The notes below the pieces were generated by a model that was not told where the DNA came from, searched no databases, and saw only the letters and a program-made list of their open reading frames with translations. DNA of 32,290 nucleotides from CALBRZ01 sp964511065 (GTDB lineage Bacteria > Planctomycetota > Planctomycetia > Pirellulales > S012-138): contig CAZEEG010000069.1 of NCBI GenBank assembly GCA_964511065.1, positions 1 to 32,290 on the forward strand. The letters are read 5' to 3'. Below, piece by piece: positions 15,786-23,399 of this stretch. Every line of letters starts with the position of its first letter. Position 1 is the stretch's first letter. Position numbers and translations under genes: made by a program.

Positions 15786-16709
15786 TCAATCGCGGCCATC
15801 CACCATGCGGGCGGCGACGACTTCGCGCGATCGGCGAACGATGCCATACAACATGCCATCCTGGGTGCGGTCCCACACGAACGCCTGGCCGGCAAAGGGA
15901 ACCGGCACGGTTTCCACCAGTTCCAGCACGCTGCCCGACTGCGGAATCCGCAGGGCGTACATCTCCTGGTGGTCGTGGCCCGTGCAGTAGAGCAAGCCAT
16001 CGGGGCCCCAATTGCCGCCGGAGTTGCTGCTGGGAGCAAAGCGTTCCAAGACTTCCGGCGGGAAAACCCAGGCGGCAAGCCGGCGCCACTGGCGGTCGAA
16101 CTTGACCAGGGTGGTGCGCCGCACGTGGTCTGGGCCTTCGGTACGCCCGTAGTAGGCAAACACGGCCCACCAGTGCCCCTCGTGCCAGTCGACCCAGTTT
16201 AAGGCACCGCCGTATTCGCCGAAGCTATGGCTGCCGATGTGCTCCAGCGTAGCGGCATCCCAGATTTCGACACTGCTCAAGCGTGGTTCGCTGGGGTAGG
16301 TGGAATGGGCGCCGTACAACTTGCCCTCGACCACCACCGCTGCATTGAGATGTTTGAGTGGTCCGCCCTGGGCATCTTCCCATTGCGCGACCCGTTTGCC
16401 GGTGGCCTTTTCGTACTTGCCCACGCGGCGATTGGCGATGGCGTAGAAGTGTTCGCGATCGACGGCCACGCCCTGGAAGGCTTCTTCGCAGGTGAAGCGC
16501 TGCACCGCCTCGGCCCGCCGACCGCTGTTGCTGGCCACCGTTTCTGCCGCTGCTGGATCGGTGGTGGACTGTGCGGCCAGCGGTACCGCGCCGCATAGCA
16601 GCAGCGCTGCGGTGCAGAGGGCCATCCGCCAGGCCGTCCGCGGCAGCGCCTGGCAGCAAGCAGTCCACTGCCGCTGGCAAGAATGCAAAGAGTGATCGCG
16701 CTCGGGCAT
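15786..16709 (-). CDS. Secreted beta-propeller-like protein of unknown function
   Basis: A 307-residue protein with an N-terminal export signal: a polar, basic leader, then MALCTAALLLCGAVPLAAQ with probable cleavage after AQ-S. The rest is beta-rich with propeller-like blades (GVAVDREHFYAIANRRVGKYEKATGKRVAQWED, VEIWDAATLEHIGSHSFGEYGGALNWVDWH, GNWGPDGLLYCTGHDHQEMYAL). Proteins like this are sometimes labelled cycloisomerase-like, but I see no basis for a reaction. The frame begins at a GTG (16724). I prefer the ATG at 16709, which has GGAG nine bases upstream; an ATG at 16628 would give a shorter classic signal peptide. It lies downstream of, and is transcribed in the same direction as, the SbcDC-like pair but is separated from it by a strong hairpin. 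Confidence 0.65.
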   Translation of the reverse strand: MPERDHSLHSCQRQWTACCQALPRTAWRMALCTAALLLCGAVPLAAQSTTDPAAAETVASNSGRRAEAVQRFTCEEAFQGVAVDREHFYAIANRRVGKYEKATGKRVAQWEDAQGGPLKHLNAAVVVEGKLYGAHSTYPSEPRLSSVEIWDAATLEHIGSHSFGEYGGALNWVDWHEGHWWAVFAYYGRTEGPDHVRRTTLVKFDRQWRRLAAWVFPPEVLERFAPSSNSGGNWGPDGLLYCTGHDHQEMYALRIPQSGSVLELVETVPVPFAGQAFVWDRTQDGMLYGIVRRSREVVAARMVDGRD

Positions 16710-16827
16710 CTGCACGTTCTCCACGAACCTCGGGGGCTATCAGCCGCATTGGTTTTTCCAAACGGCGGTGAGCCTCGATGATAGCCCGAGGAACGTGTGC
16801 GCCCACCCAATTTCAGCGCACGAAGCC

Positions 16828-16858
16828 GTCCCGCCGCGTCAACGGCACGCGGCGGGAC
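16828..16858. terminator. Perfect 12-bp stem-loop after the SbcC-like gene
   Basis: GTCCCGCCGCGT (16828-16839), 7-base loop, ACGCGGCGGGAC (16847-16858). It lies 40 bases after the SbcC-like stop (minus strand) and upstream of the propeller gene. It is the strongest hairpin I found in the window. There is no U run, so it could terminate transcription with Rho, protect a 3' end or bind a protein. Confidence 0.6.
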
Positions 16859-16897
16859 TCACGACTTCACTGGATATCAGCAGCGAATCGCACGCGG

Positions 16898-19800
16898 CTA
16901 GGCAACGCGTAGCGACCGGGCATGGCCGGCCCAAGCGATCCAATTCGCCACTTCGTTCAGGTCGGGAGGAGTGGCGCCGCGGAGAATCCTTGCGCCTTGG
17001 GGACTGTTGATCAGCGGTTGCAGATCGTTGAGCAACTGCCGGGCCGACAGGTGAGCGAACTGCTCGGGCTCCTTGTAGCCGGCAGCAACCAGCAACTGGG
17101 CATCGTGGCCGTGGAGCATCGGCACCCGGCACACCAGGGCAGCCTGAGCCTGCCAGTCGCGAACCGTGCCAGCGCTGATCCATTTGCGGCCCATCCGACT
17201 GGCAATTTCATCTGGATCGGCATCCAGCAGATCGGCCACGCTGTACACACCCAACACGGCCAACCGCCGCGCCGTCTTGTGACCGATGGAAGGTGCTTCC
17301 TCCACGGGGCTGTTCATGCCCAAGTGGAACCGCCAACCGGCCATGGTGTCCGCCGGAGTTTCAACCTTGGCCGTGGCGAGCGCGGTACTCGTGCTGTTCC
17401 CGGCCGCTTGCTGCACGGTTCCAGCTTCCGCGGCCTTGCCTGGTGAGATGGTCACACTTGGCCGCGAGAAGTGCGGGCCGGGGACGAGGCACTGCTGGAG
17501 CGTGTTGGGAAGCGGCCGAGCCTCGCGGCCCCAGTTGATCCATTGCGGGGCGCGGTTCCGGACATACTCGCGGTCCTTGGCCAGCACCGAGTGGGACTTG
17601 GCGGCAGTGTCCAACCGCTGAAGCAGGGTCTCGGGCGTAAGCGCCGCCAGTTCCTGCGGACTCTCAATGCCGCACACCAGCAGCAGCTTCAGATCATGCC
17701 GGCTGAGATGCGGGATGCAGCAGGCCAGGACGGCTTCTGTCTGCCATTCCTTCAGCCGCGAAACCCGCAGGGCCGGGTGTGCCAACTGCTGCTCCAAGGT
17801 GCTGGGGTCGGCCGCCAGCAGGTCGGTGATCCGGCGGACGCCGTGTTCGCGCAACCGCCGCGCCGATTCTCCATCCATCGAAGGAATCTCCGTGAGCGGG
17901 CACGAAAGCGCCGCCAGGTACGGAGCGGTTTCCTTGGTTCGGGTGAAGGTCGCGTGACTGGTGGTGCGGAACCTCGGCAACGGAACCAGCGGCGGCGCAG
18001 GAGCCGCCTTCGATTCGCGGGCCGGCTGTTCACTGGCGGAACCGGTGGTACGCAGGAATTCGGCACTCGGATGCGCCGAGGCCTTCACGACCGGAATGGT
18101 CTGTGGTTCCGCCTTGGCTGCTGGCTGCGTGGAGACGGCTTCGGTCCAACCGTCGTCGGCCGGATCGAAGGTGCTCAGCGCGGCCAATCCCAACCGTTCG
18201 CCGCGCCAACAGACGCTCCGCGAGGGAACCTGGAGATCTTCGAACAGTTCGGCGATTTCCTGGCGGCAGGTGAAGTACAGAATCTGGTAGCCCCGCTTGG
18301 AGAGCGTGACCAGCAATCGGGCGGCGGCGATGCAGGTGGCCGAGTCGAACTGTCCCAGCACGTCGTCCACCAGCAGCGGCAGTTGGATCCCCTGATGCAC
18401 CTGTTGGCCCACCGCGGCAAGCCGCAGGCAGAACAGCAGGGACTTGCGATCCAGGCCATCGAGCGAGCCCAGCGGCAGCCAGCGCTTGCCCGATGATTCG
18501 ACTTCCAACCCACCTTCGACCAGCCGGGCGCGAACCTGGGTCAGCCGGCCCGCCGTGAGGGTCCGCAGATACTCCGAGGCCGCCGCCAGGATTTCGGGAT
18601 GGCGGCTCTGGTTGTATCCTGCCGCAGATGCCTGCAAAATGTGCCCGGCCGCAGCCGCGCGTTGCCAGCGGGCAGTGGCGTCTGCCCAAGCGGCTTCGGC
18701 CGCTGCCAGTTCGGCGCGTTTATCGGCAATGGTCTTGTCGGCCCTCAGCGTGGCCAATCGCTGGTTCACGGCGTCCAGGCGGCTTTGGGTCGATTGCCGC
18801 TGCGACTGGGTTTCGCGGAGTTGTTGCCGCAGTTGTTCGAGTTCCTTGCGGAGACGCGAAAGCTCCTCGGCCCGGGCGGCCGCGGCGCGTTGCACATGGG
18901 TGGCATCGATCGAGGGGGCCGCTGCCAGGGTGGGCAGTGGCTCACCATCGCGGACCAGGCTGGCCGCCTGGCAGCGGCACAGTAGCCGGTGCTTGCGGTG
19001 CGTGGACTTGCGAATCTGCCGCGCCAACCGGGCCTGGACCTCTTTGAGCTTGCGCTCGTTGGCCACTAGCACGTCGTGCTGGTAGGCTCGCGATTCGTAC
19101 TGCCGTAATTCCGATGAAATCTCGTGCAGTTCGCCACGCAGCGCGGCGGCCAAGGGTTCCAGCGAGACGAGGTGCTGCGTCCGCACCCTGCCTTGCGACT
19201 CCGACTGCTCGACCAGTTCCGACACCAGGCGGTGCAGTTCCGTGGCACGCTGCTCGAGCCGGTGGAACGATTCGCTCTGCCGGGCGAACCACACCGCGTG
19301 CTGCGAATCGCGCCACAGGGCCTCGTCGACCGCACACTCGGTAATTCGCGCTCGGAGCCGCGACCGCTTGGATTGAATCCGCTTGAGCAGGCGGTTCCAA
19401 CGCTCCAGGCGAGCTTCAAGTAGGGCCAGGCGGCGCTGCAGTTCGTTTTGCGGGGTCGCCGCTTGGGCCGGCTTGGGTGTAGGCGCCGGCTCGTTCTCCA
19501 ACGCGGTGATCTTGCGCAAGAGGGCTTCGATGGCCGCCTGGAGCCGCGACTCTTCTTCTTTGAGCCTGGCGATTGCCGATTCCAGCTCCGGTTGTTGCCG
19601 CAGCAGGTCGGCTTCTTCGCGCCGCTGGTTGGCGACCAGCGATTGAATCTCTTGGCGCAGCCGGCGGCAGGCAGCCTGGTGATTGTCGATACCCCCGGGC
19701 AATCCCTGCCACGCCTGGGCGCGCAGGTGGGCCAAACCGGCCCGGGCGTCGGCCAGGGCCGGGGGCTCGGCGAGGGCACCATATCGGGCGAAGCGCGCGT

Positions 19801-20239
19801 ACAGTTCGGAACCGCGCAGGTGGGCCAGGCCGTCGAAGTCGCGTACCGGGAAGACGTAGGTTTCGCGGTACGTGGCGCGGTCCACCTGATGCAGTAACCG
19901 ATTGAGCGTCTCGGCGGGGCAGAGCTCATCGTCGGAATTCTTGACGATCAACTCGCCTCCCAACCGGCGGCGGTCGTGCCGTGTCACGCGGTAGCGGCCC
20001 TGCGGCACTTCCAGGGTGACCGTGCCTCCGGCCACCAATTCGTGGTCGTCCGCGGCGCTGATGAAACGCTGCCGAACCGATTCGGAAAACCCGTACAACA
20101 CCGAGGGCACAAAGTGAACCAGCGCGGTCTTGGTAGCGGCATCCGGGAAGTACACCACGTTCAGACCTAAGGCCAAGTCGCGCAGGTCAACGCTCGTCCA
20201 GTCGCCAAACCGGTCGATCCACAGATCGGTTACGCGCAT
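16898..20239 (-). CDS. SbcC/YhaN-like coiled-coil ATPase with two C-terminal DUF4332 domains, degenerate P-loop
   Basis: An 1113-residue protein built like an SbcC/Rad50/YhaN ATPase. An N-terminal half-head (1-150) starts in the family manner (VTDLWIDRFGDWTSVDLRDL, then SVLYGF at 46-51). Long coiled coils span about 190-250, 265-420 and 452-535, with no CxxC zinc hook. A C-terminal half-head (548-690) contains a Walker-B-like LPLLVDDVLGQFD (D625, D626). Key ATPase positions are altered: where GPNEAGKST is expected there is FPDAATKTA (31-39), keeping Lys37 but losing both glycines; the signature is blurred (SLDGLDRKS, 592-600); the switch His is Arg659 (FTCRQE). After a linker come two DUF4332-like helix-hairpin-helix domains (about 778-905 and 973-1102), suggesting DNA or protein binding. 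The ATG shares one base with the preceding stop (TGATG) and has GGAGG upstream. Confidence 0.8.
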   Translation of the reverse strand: MRVTDLWIDRFGDWTSVDLRDLALGLNVVYFPDAATKTALVHFVPSVLYGFSESVRQRFISAADDHELVAGGTVTLEVPQGRYRVTRHDRRRLGGELIVKNSDDELCPAETLNRLLHQVDRATYRETYVFPVRDFDGLAHLRGSELYARFARYGALAEPPALADARAGLAHLRAQAWQGLPGGIDNHQAACRRLRQEIQSLVANQRREEADLLRQQPELESAIARLKEEESRLQAAIEALLRKITALENEPAPTPKPAQAATPQNELQRRLALLEARLERWNRLLKRIQSKRSRLRARITECAVDEALWRDSQHAVWFARQSESFHRLEQRATELHRLVSELVEQSESQGRVRTQHLVSLEPLAAALRGELHEISSELRQYESRAYQHDVLVANERKLKEVQARLARQIRKSTHRKHRLLCRCQAASLVRDGEPLPTLAAAPSIDATHVQRAAAARAEELSRLRKELEQLRQQLRETQSQRQSTQSRLDAVNQRLATLRADKTIADKRAELAAAEAAWADATARWQRAAAAGHILQASAAGYNQSRHPEILAAASEYLRTLTAGRLTQVRARLVEGGLEVESSGKRWLPLGSLDGLDRKSLLFCLRLAAVGQQVHQGIQLPLLVDDVLGQFDSATCIAAARLLVTLSKRGYQILYFTCRQEIAELFEDLQVPSRSVCWRGERLGLAALSTFDPADDGWTEAVSTQPAAKAEPQTIPVVKASAHPSAEFLRTTGSASEQPARESKAAPAPPLVPLPRFRTTSHATFTRTKETAPYLAALSCPLTEIPSMDGESARRLREHGVRRITDLLAADPSTLEQQLAHPALRVSRLKEWQTEAVLACCIPHLSRHDLKLLLVCGIESPQELAALTPETLLQRLDTAAKSHSVLAKDREYVRNRAPQWINWGREARPLPNTLQQCLVPGPHFSRPSVTISPGKAAEAGTVQQAAGNSTSTALATAKVETPADTMAGWRFHLGMNSPVEEAPSIGHKTARRLAVLGVYSVADLLDADPDEIASRMGRKWISAGTVRDWQAQAALVCRVPMLHGHDAQLLVAAGYKEPEQFAHLSARQLLNDLQPLINSPQGARILRGATPPDLNEVANWIAWAGHARSLRVA

Positions 20240-21546
20240 CAGTAGGCCTCCTTGTCGTGCAAATACTCTGCGCCCAACAGCGCGGCTTCAGCCAGCATCG
20301 GGACCGCCTGGCGGGTCCGCTCCAAGAGCGTCACCTCTGAGGGCAGCGAGGCCGCCGTCTCCGCGGCGAACGGTTGCAGGTCGAGCTTGTCGGGGCCGAC
20401 CGTCTGCATCTCCCTCGCCGTGCGGAGAAACTGGGCCGTGAGCGAATCGGCCGGATAATCGTCGGGGGAAGTGCTGACGGCGGGCTGGAGTTCCACGGCC
20501 CGGCTCCACAAGGCCGGTGTCTGCATGCCGTACATCTGCTGCATGCGCTCGGTCAGTTGCAAATCCCAGCCTTGGACGCGGGCGCGGTGCAGCACGGCAT
20601 GCGGGCCGTGCAGCCGCCAGGTCACAATGCGGTCCATCGCAGCGGCCGGCGGCGCCAGCAGTTGACGGCACCGGTTGACAATGCGTTTCTCGATCATTTC
20701 CAGCGTGTCGCCCAGGTTCACTTCCACGCGCTCCAGGTGCCAGGCCACGCTGGCGGTCGAAACCGTGCGGGAGCGCACGCCCTGCTGATCGACGTCCACA
20801 ATGGTGCAACCGTGCTGGGCCACGTGCTCCAGCGTGCGGCCCACCGGCGTTCCGGCAAACCGCACGGGGGCGAGGCTGTTGCCGCGGGGGCTTTCATCGG
20901 CGGTCATGCGGCCGCCCAGTGCCCAGTAGTGGAAGCCGTCCAAATCACCCAGGTGGTCGACCCGTTCGTCGAGCCGAACGTGCATCAGCCCAATGGTGAA
21001 GGGGGCCGGGTGCCGGGGCAGCGCGAACGAGATGGCGTCCAATCCCTGGTGAGGCTGCCGGGAAAGACCGGCGATACGGGCGATCAGCTCGCCGTCTTTC
21101 TCCACGTGGAACCTATGCAGCGGGGCCCGCATGGACGGGCTTGAAGGGCGCTGAATGCCCGAGCCCGGCGGCGATTCGTAATGGGAGACCGGCAGGTGGG
21201 TGACATTGCCCGGCAGACGGTAATGAGCGGCCACGCCGGCGGGGCCATCGAGATGGCTGCCCGCCCAGTAGACCGCAATCCGGTGCTGGGCCAGCCGGTT
21301 GAATGCTTCGATGAGGAAGCAGACTTCGCTGGGCGCCGCTTCGTGCAGGTTGAGCAACCCTCCCGAGAGCAGCACAAAATCGACGCGCTCTTCGATGGCC
21401 GCCGTGAAGACTGCGGAGGCCGAGCGGTACGGCGCTTCGGCCAGCCGTTTGCGCAGGGCCGCGGGAACACCCAGTGGACCAGCCAGGGGTCGATCCAGCA
21501 GCAGGTCACTGGCGTGCAAAAAGCGAAATGCACGACCGTGGGTCAT
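20239..21546 (-). CDS. SbcD/YhaO-like metallophosphoesterase homologue lacking metal ligands
   Basis: A 435-residue protein aligning by eye with DNA-repair exonucleases of the SbcD/YhaO/Mre11 type, partners of SbcC/YhaN. The scaffold is recognisable: FRFLHASDLLLDRPL at 7-21, FVLLSGGLLN at 57-66, VYWAGSHLDG at 92-101, IGLMHVRLD at 185-193, FHYWALGGRM at 205-214 and FAGTPVGR. The catalytic residues are mostly replaced: the DxH His is Leu16, the GD Asp is Gly63, GNHD reads GSHL, and the GHxH pair is Gly212/Met214. Asp14, His98 and His189 remain. A phosphodiesterase is therefore unlikely. The C-terminal part (235-435) resembles the capping region. The frame extends to 21693, but the ATG at 21546 has AAGGAGG five bases upstream. 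It is coupled to the ATPase gene by TGATG. Confidence 0.8.
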   Translation of the reverse strand: MTHGRAFRFLHASDLLLDRPLAGPLGVPAALRKRLAEAPYRSASAVFTAAIEERVDFVLLSGGLLNLHEAAPSEVCFLIEAFNRLAQHRIAVYWAGSHLDGPAGVAAHYRLPGNVTHLPVSHYESPPGSGIQRPSSPSMRAPLHRFHVEKDGELIARIAGLSRQPHQGLDAISFALPRHPAPFTIGLMHVRLDERVDHLGDLDGFHYWALGGRMTADESPRGNSLAPVRFAGTPVGRTLEHVAQHGCTIVDVDQQGVRSRTVSTASVAWHLERVEVNLGDTLEMIEKRIVNRCRQLLAPPAAAMDRIVTWRLHGPHAVLHRARVQGWDLQLTERMQQMYGMQTPALWSRAVELQPAVSTSPDDYPADSLTAQFLRTAREMQTVGPDKLDLQPFAAETAASLPSEVTLLERTRQAVPMLAEAALLGAEYLHDKEAY

Positions 21547-21992
21547 CAGGGCCTCCTTGCACTGAGATCGCGGGAGTGCGGCAGCCAGCCCGGCAGCTCG
21601 CTCGCCGTGGCCGCGGCAAAGCGGGCACAGCCATGCGAACCTCCAGACACTCGGGCTGCCGGGTGCAGGCGTAATGTACCACCGGCTCGGCATCGGCAGT
21701 CCAAGGGGCCATATCGTGCGATTACCGCCGCGAACCCAGTCTTTTGCAAACCGGGGATTGCGGCGGCGCCTCTCAAGGTGATGGCGATGCTGGGCAGGCT
21801 ACCGGTGGTAGCGGGGCGTTAATGTAGCATCTGAAGGCCAATTGACCTAGCCGGATTTCCGCCAGTGAAATGGCAACTCATGGCAGCCTGCAGCGCCCCT
21901 TGGAAGGCTGGGGACACCGCCTGCTAGCGGGCGGGGAGTCCGCTGCCCCCTCCCACGGAGGCCGAGGGGGCGCACATTTCCCCCTCCACTCC
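21547..21992. other. Intergenic region upstream of the SbcD-like gene
   Basis: This 446-base stretch between two minus-strand genes contains no supported gene. The right end holds a GC-rich hairpin (21945-21971) after the permease stop. The 21820-21850 patch is AT-richer and may hold the SbcD-like promoter, but no -35/-10 pair with proper spacing is visible. Confidence 0.45.
21945..21971. terminator. GC-rich hairpin after the ABC permease gene
   Basis: GCCCCCTC (21945-21952) and GAGGGGGC (21964-21971) form a perfect 8-bp stem with an 11-base loop, 22 bases after the permease stop on the minus strand. No U tract is present. A transcription end here would separate the permease unit from the SbcDC-like operon. 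Confidence 0.5.
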
Positions 21993-22811
21993 TCACCCAC
22001 CAAAAGCGCTGTAGCGCCGCACGCCCCGGGCAAATGCCACACGGTTGAGCAGGATGAAGAACACCACCCAGAGTGCCTGCACGGCCAGGCCCGATACGAG
22101 TTCTGCCCCCTCGATCTTTCGCAAGAACACTGCGGCGGGGAAATACGCCAGGTATTGCAGGGGGATGGCTTTGACGAGCGATTGCAGCCCCCCCGGCAGC
22201 ATATCCAGCGGAAACATGTGCCCGGAGAAAAAGAAGTTCAACAGCATGTAGACGAACAGCAGGGAGTTCACTTCCAGGAACCAGAAACCGATCATGCCGA
22301 TGGTCGATTCGAGAAAGAACCCCAGCAGGAACGCCATCACCAGCGAGGCGACAAATGCCATGAACGTAGTGGCATCGGGCCAGCCCTGGCTGAAGTAATC
22401 CCGGCACAGGAAAAACACCAGGGCGAAGGGCCCGGCCGCCATCGTGTAGTACACCAGCTTGTGGGCGATCCGGTTCAGCAGCAAGAAGCCCACCATATCG
22501 ACCGGTTGGATGAGGTACTTCTTGATCTCGCCATCGCGGATTTGCCGGGCGATCCCCGAAGCCAGGGTCGGCATGCTGGAGAAGGCCCTGCTGACCATCG
22601 TCAGCAGGTAGTAGGCGACAAAATCGTGGTAGGAGTAGCTGGCCAGGTCGTGCCGGCCGGTGGCGTGGAAGATGGCACCCCACAGGAAAATCTGCGTAAC
22701 AATCGGCAGAAACCGCATTAACGTCCCCAGCGCGAAGTCGGCCCGGTAAACCAGGCGTTCTTCGATCGCGATCCGCAGGATCGTCCACCAGGTGGTGACG
22801 TGCGCCAACAT
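21993..22811 (-). CDS. ABC-2 type permease (DUF990 / ABC2_membrane_6)
   Basis: A 272-residue polytopic membrane protein with about six transmembrane helices. It shows the DUF990-type pattern: IAIEERLVYRADFALGTLMRFLPIVTQIFLW at the start, YYLLTMVSRAFSS, then the cytoplasmic coupling segment IRDGEIKKYLIQPVDMVGFLLLNRIAHK, and FFSGHMFPLDMLPGGLQSLVKAIPLQYLAYFPAAVFL. Such permeases normally work as pairs with a cognate ATP-binding protein; neither a second permease nor an ATPase is adjacent. The nearest ATPase, at 28662, is on the other strand. The frame extends to 22970, but the conserved sequence begins at the ATG at 22811. The gene starts 52 bases after the stop of a small membrane-protein gene and is probably cotranscribed with it. 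Substrate unknown. Confidence 0.85.
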   Translation of the reverse strand: MLAHVTTWWTILRIAIEERLVYRADFALGTLMRFLPIVTQIFLWGAIFHATGRHDLASYSYHDFVAYYLLTMVSRAFSSMPTLASGIARQIRDGEIKKYLIQPVDMVGFLLLNRIAHKLVYYTMAAGPFALVFFLCRDYFSQGWPDATTFMAFVASLVMAFLLGFFLESTIGMIGFWFLEVNSLLFVYMLLNFFFSGHMFPLDMLPGGLQSLVKAIPLQYLAYFPAAVFLRKIEGAELVSGLAVQALWVVFFILLNRVAFARGVRRYSAFGG

Positions 22812-22863
22812 TGCTGAAATGGGGGTGGCTCCCGGCGTGCAAAAGTCTAACGGAGGGAAAGGT

Positions 22864-23055
22864 TTACGGTTCGGCGCGGCCGGCCGCCGCAGCCTGCTCG
22901 GCCTGGTGCTGCTTCTTGCGGCGGCGCTGTTCTTGTTCGGCCTCGCCTTGAAGTTCGGCCCATAGGGCATCGCGGCGGCCGATCATCAACCGCGCCAGGC
23001 CCACGATGGCTACGTAGATGCCAATCGCCAGCAGCGCCACATCCCATCCGTTCAT
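22864..23055 (-). CDS. Small membrane protein upstream of the ABC permease
   Basis: A 63-residue protein with one N-terminal transmembrane segment (VALLAIGIYVAIVGLARLMI, residues 5-24) followed by a strongly charged helix rich in Glu, Gln, Lys and Arg (about 30-57). I do not recognise a family. GGAG lies five bases before the ATG. It precedes the permease gene by 52 bases on the same strand. A ten-base G tract (C on the coding strand) sits immediately upstream of its ribosome site, at 23071-23080. It may be an accessory subunit of the transporter or an independent small protein; nothing in the sequence decides. Confidence 0.6.
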   Translation of the reverse strand: MNGWDVALLAIGIYVAIVGLARLMIGRRDALWAELQGEAEQEQRRRKKQHQAEQAAAAGRAEP

Positions 23056-23070
23056 GGCGACTCCATTCGT

Positions 23071-23080
23071 GGGGGGGGGG
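23071..23080. repeat. Ten-base homopolymeric G tract
   Basis: G10 on the plus strand (C10 in the leader of the 63-aa gene), six bases upstream of that gene's ribosome site. Tracts this long are prone to slippage during replication. Confidence 0.8.
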
Positions 23081-23254
23081 TAAAAACTGCACGAAGCGCT
23101 GCTTGTATCGTGCCCCCGATGGCAGCGGTTGTAAAGGCACCCTGCCGGCCCTCTAGGCCGGGGGGGCGCCTCGCCGCGCCAGCGCCACGACCGTTATCAC
23201 CGCTACATGCAAAGCGTCGCAACAGCCACCACAGCCCACCGGGCCACAACACGT

Positions 23255-23281
23255 TTGACGGCTCCCAAGGCGCAACATAGT
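23255..23281 (+). promoter_or_regulatory. Promoter candidate for the HD/GGDEF gene
   Basis: TTGACG (23255-23260), 15-base spacer, CATAGT (23276-23281). The -35 matches 5/6 and the -10 4/6; the spacer is short. The leader to the start codon would be about 110 bases. Confidence 0.3.
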
Positions 23282-23399
23282 TTTGAGAACCGGGCGCTTG
23301 CATGAAGGGGCACACGACACAAGGGCAACCCAAGCAGCTCACTTGGTGTGCATCGCGGCCTGGTACTTCCATTGATGTTGCTGATCCGCCAGGTCCACG

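Larger units (their letters stand above)
23056..23399. other. Divergent intergenic region with G tract and GC hairpin
   Basis: These 344 bases lie between the 63-aa gene (-) and the GGDEF gene (+). They contain the G10 tract, a hairpin CCGGCC (23145-23150)/GGCCGG (23156-23161) with a 5-base loop, and a plus-strand promoter candidate at 23255-23281. No gene is supported. Confidence 0.5.

Noticed and set aside
16898..21546. Treating the SbcDC-like genes as a phage-defence system
   Set aside because: No defence genes, mobile elements or atypical composition surround them. Family resemblance is to housekeeping YhaO/YhaN- and SbcCD-type repair pairs, so a defence role would be speculation.
21870..22721. 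A 283-codon plus-strand frame opposite the ABC permease
   Set aside because: The translation is polar, His/Gln/Glu-rich and low-complexity, the antisense image of hydrophobic helices. The permease on the minus strand is a clear family member.
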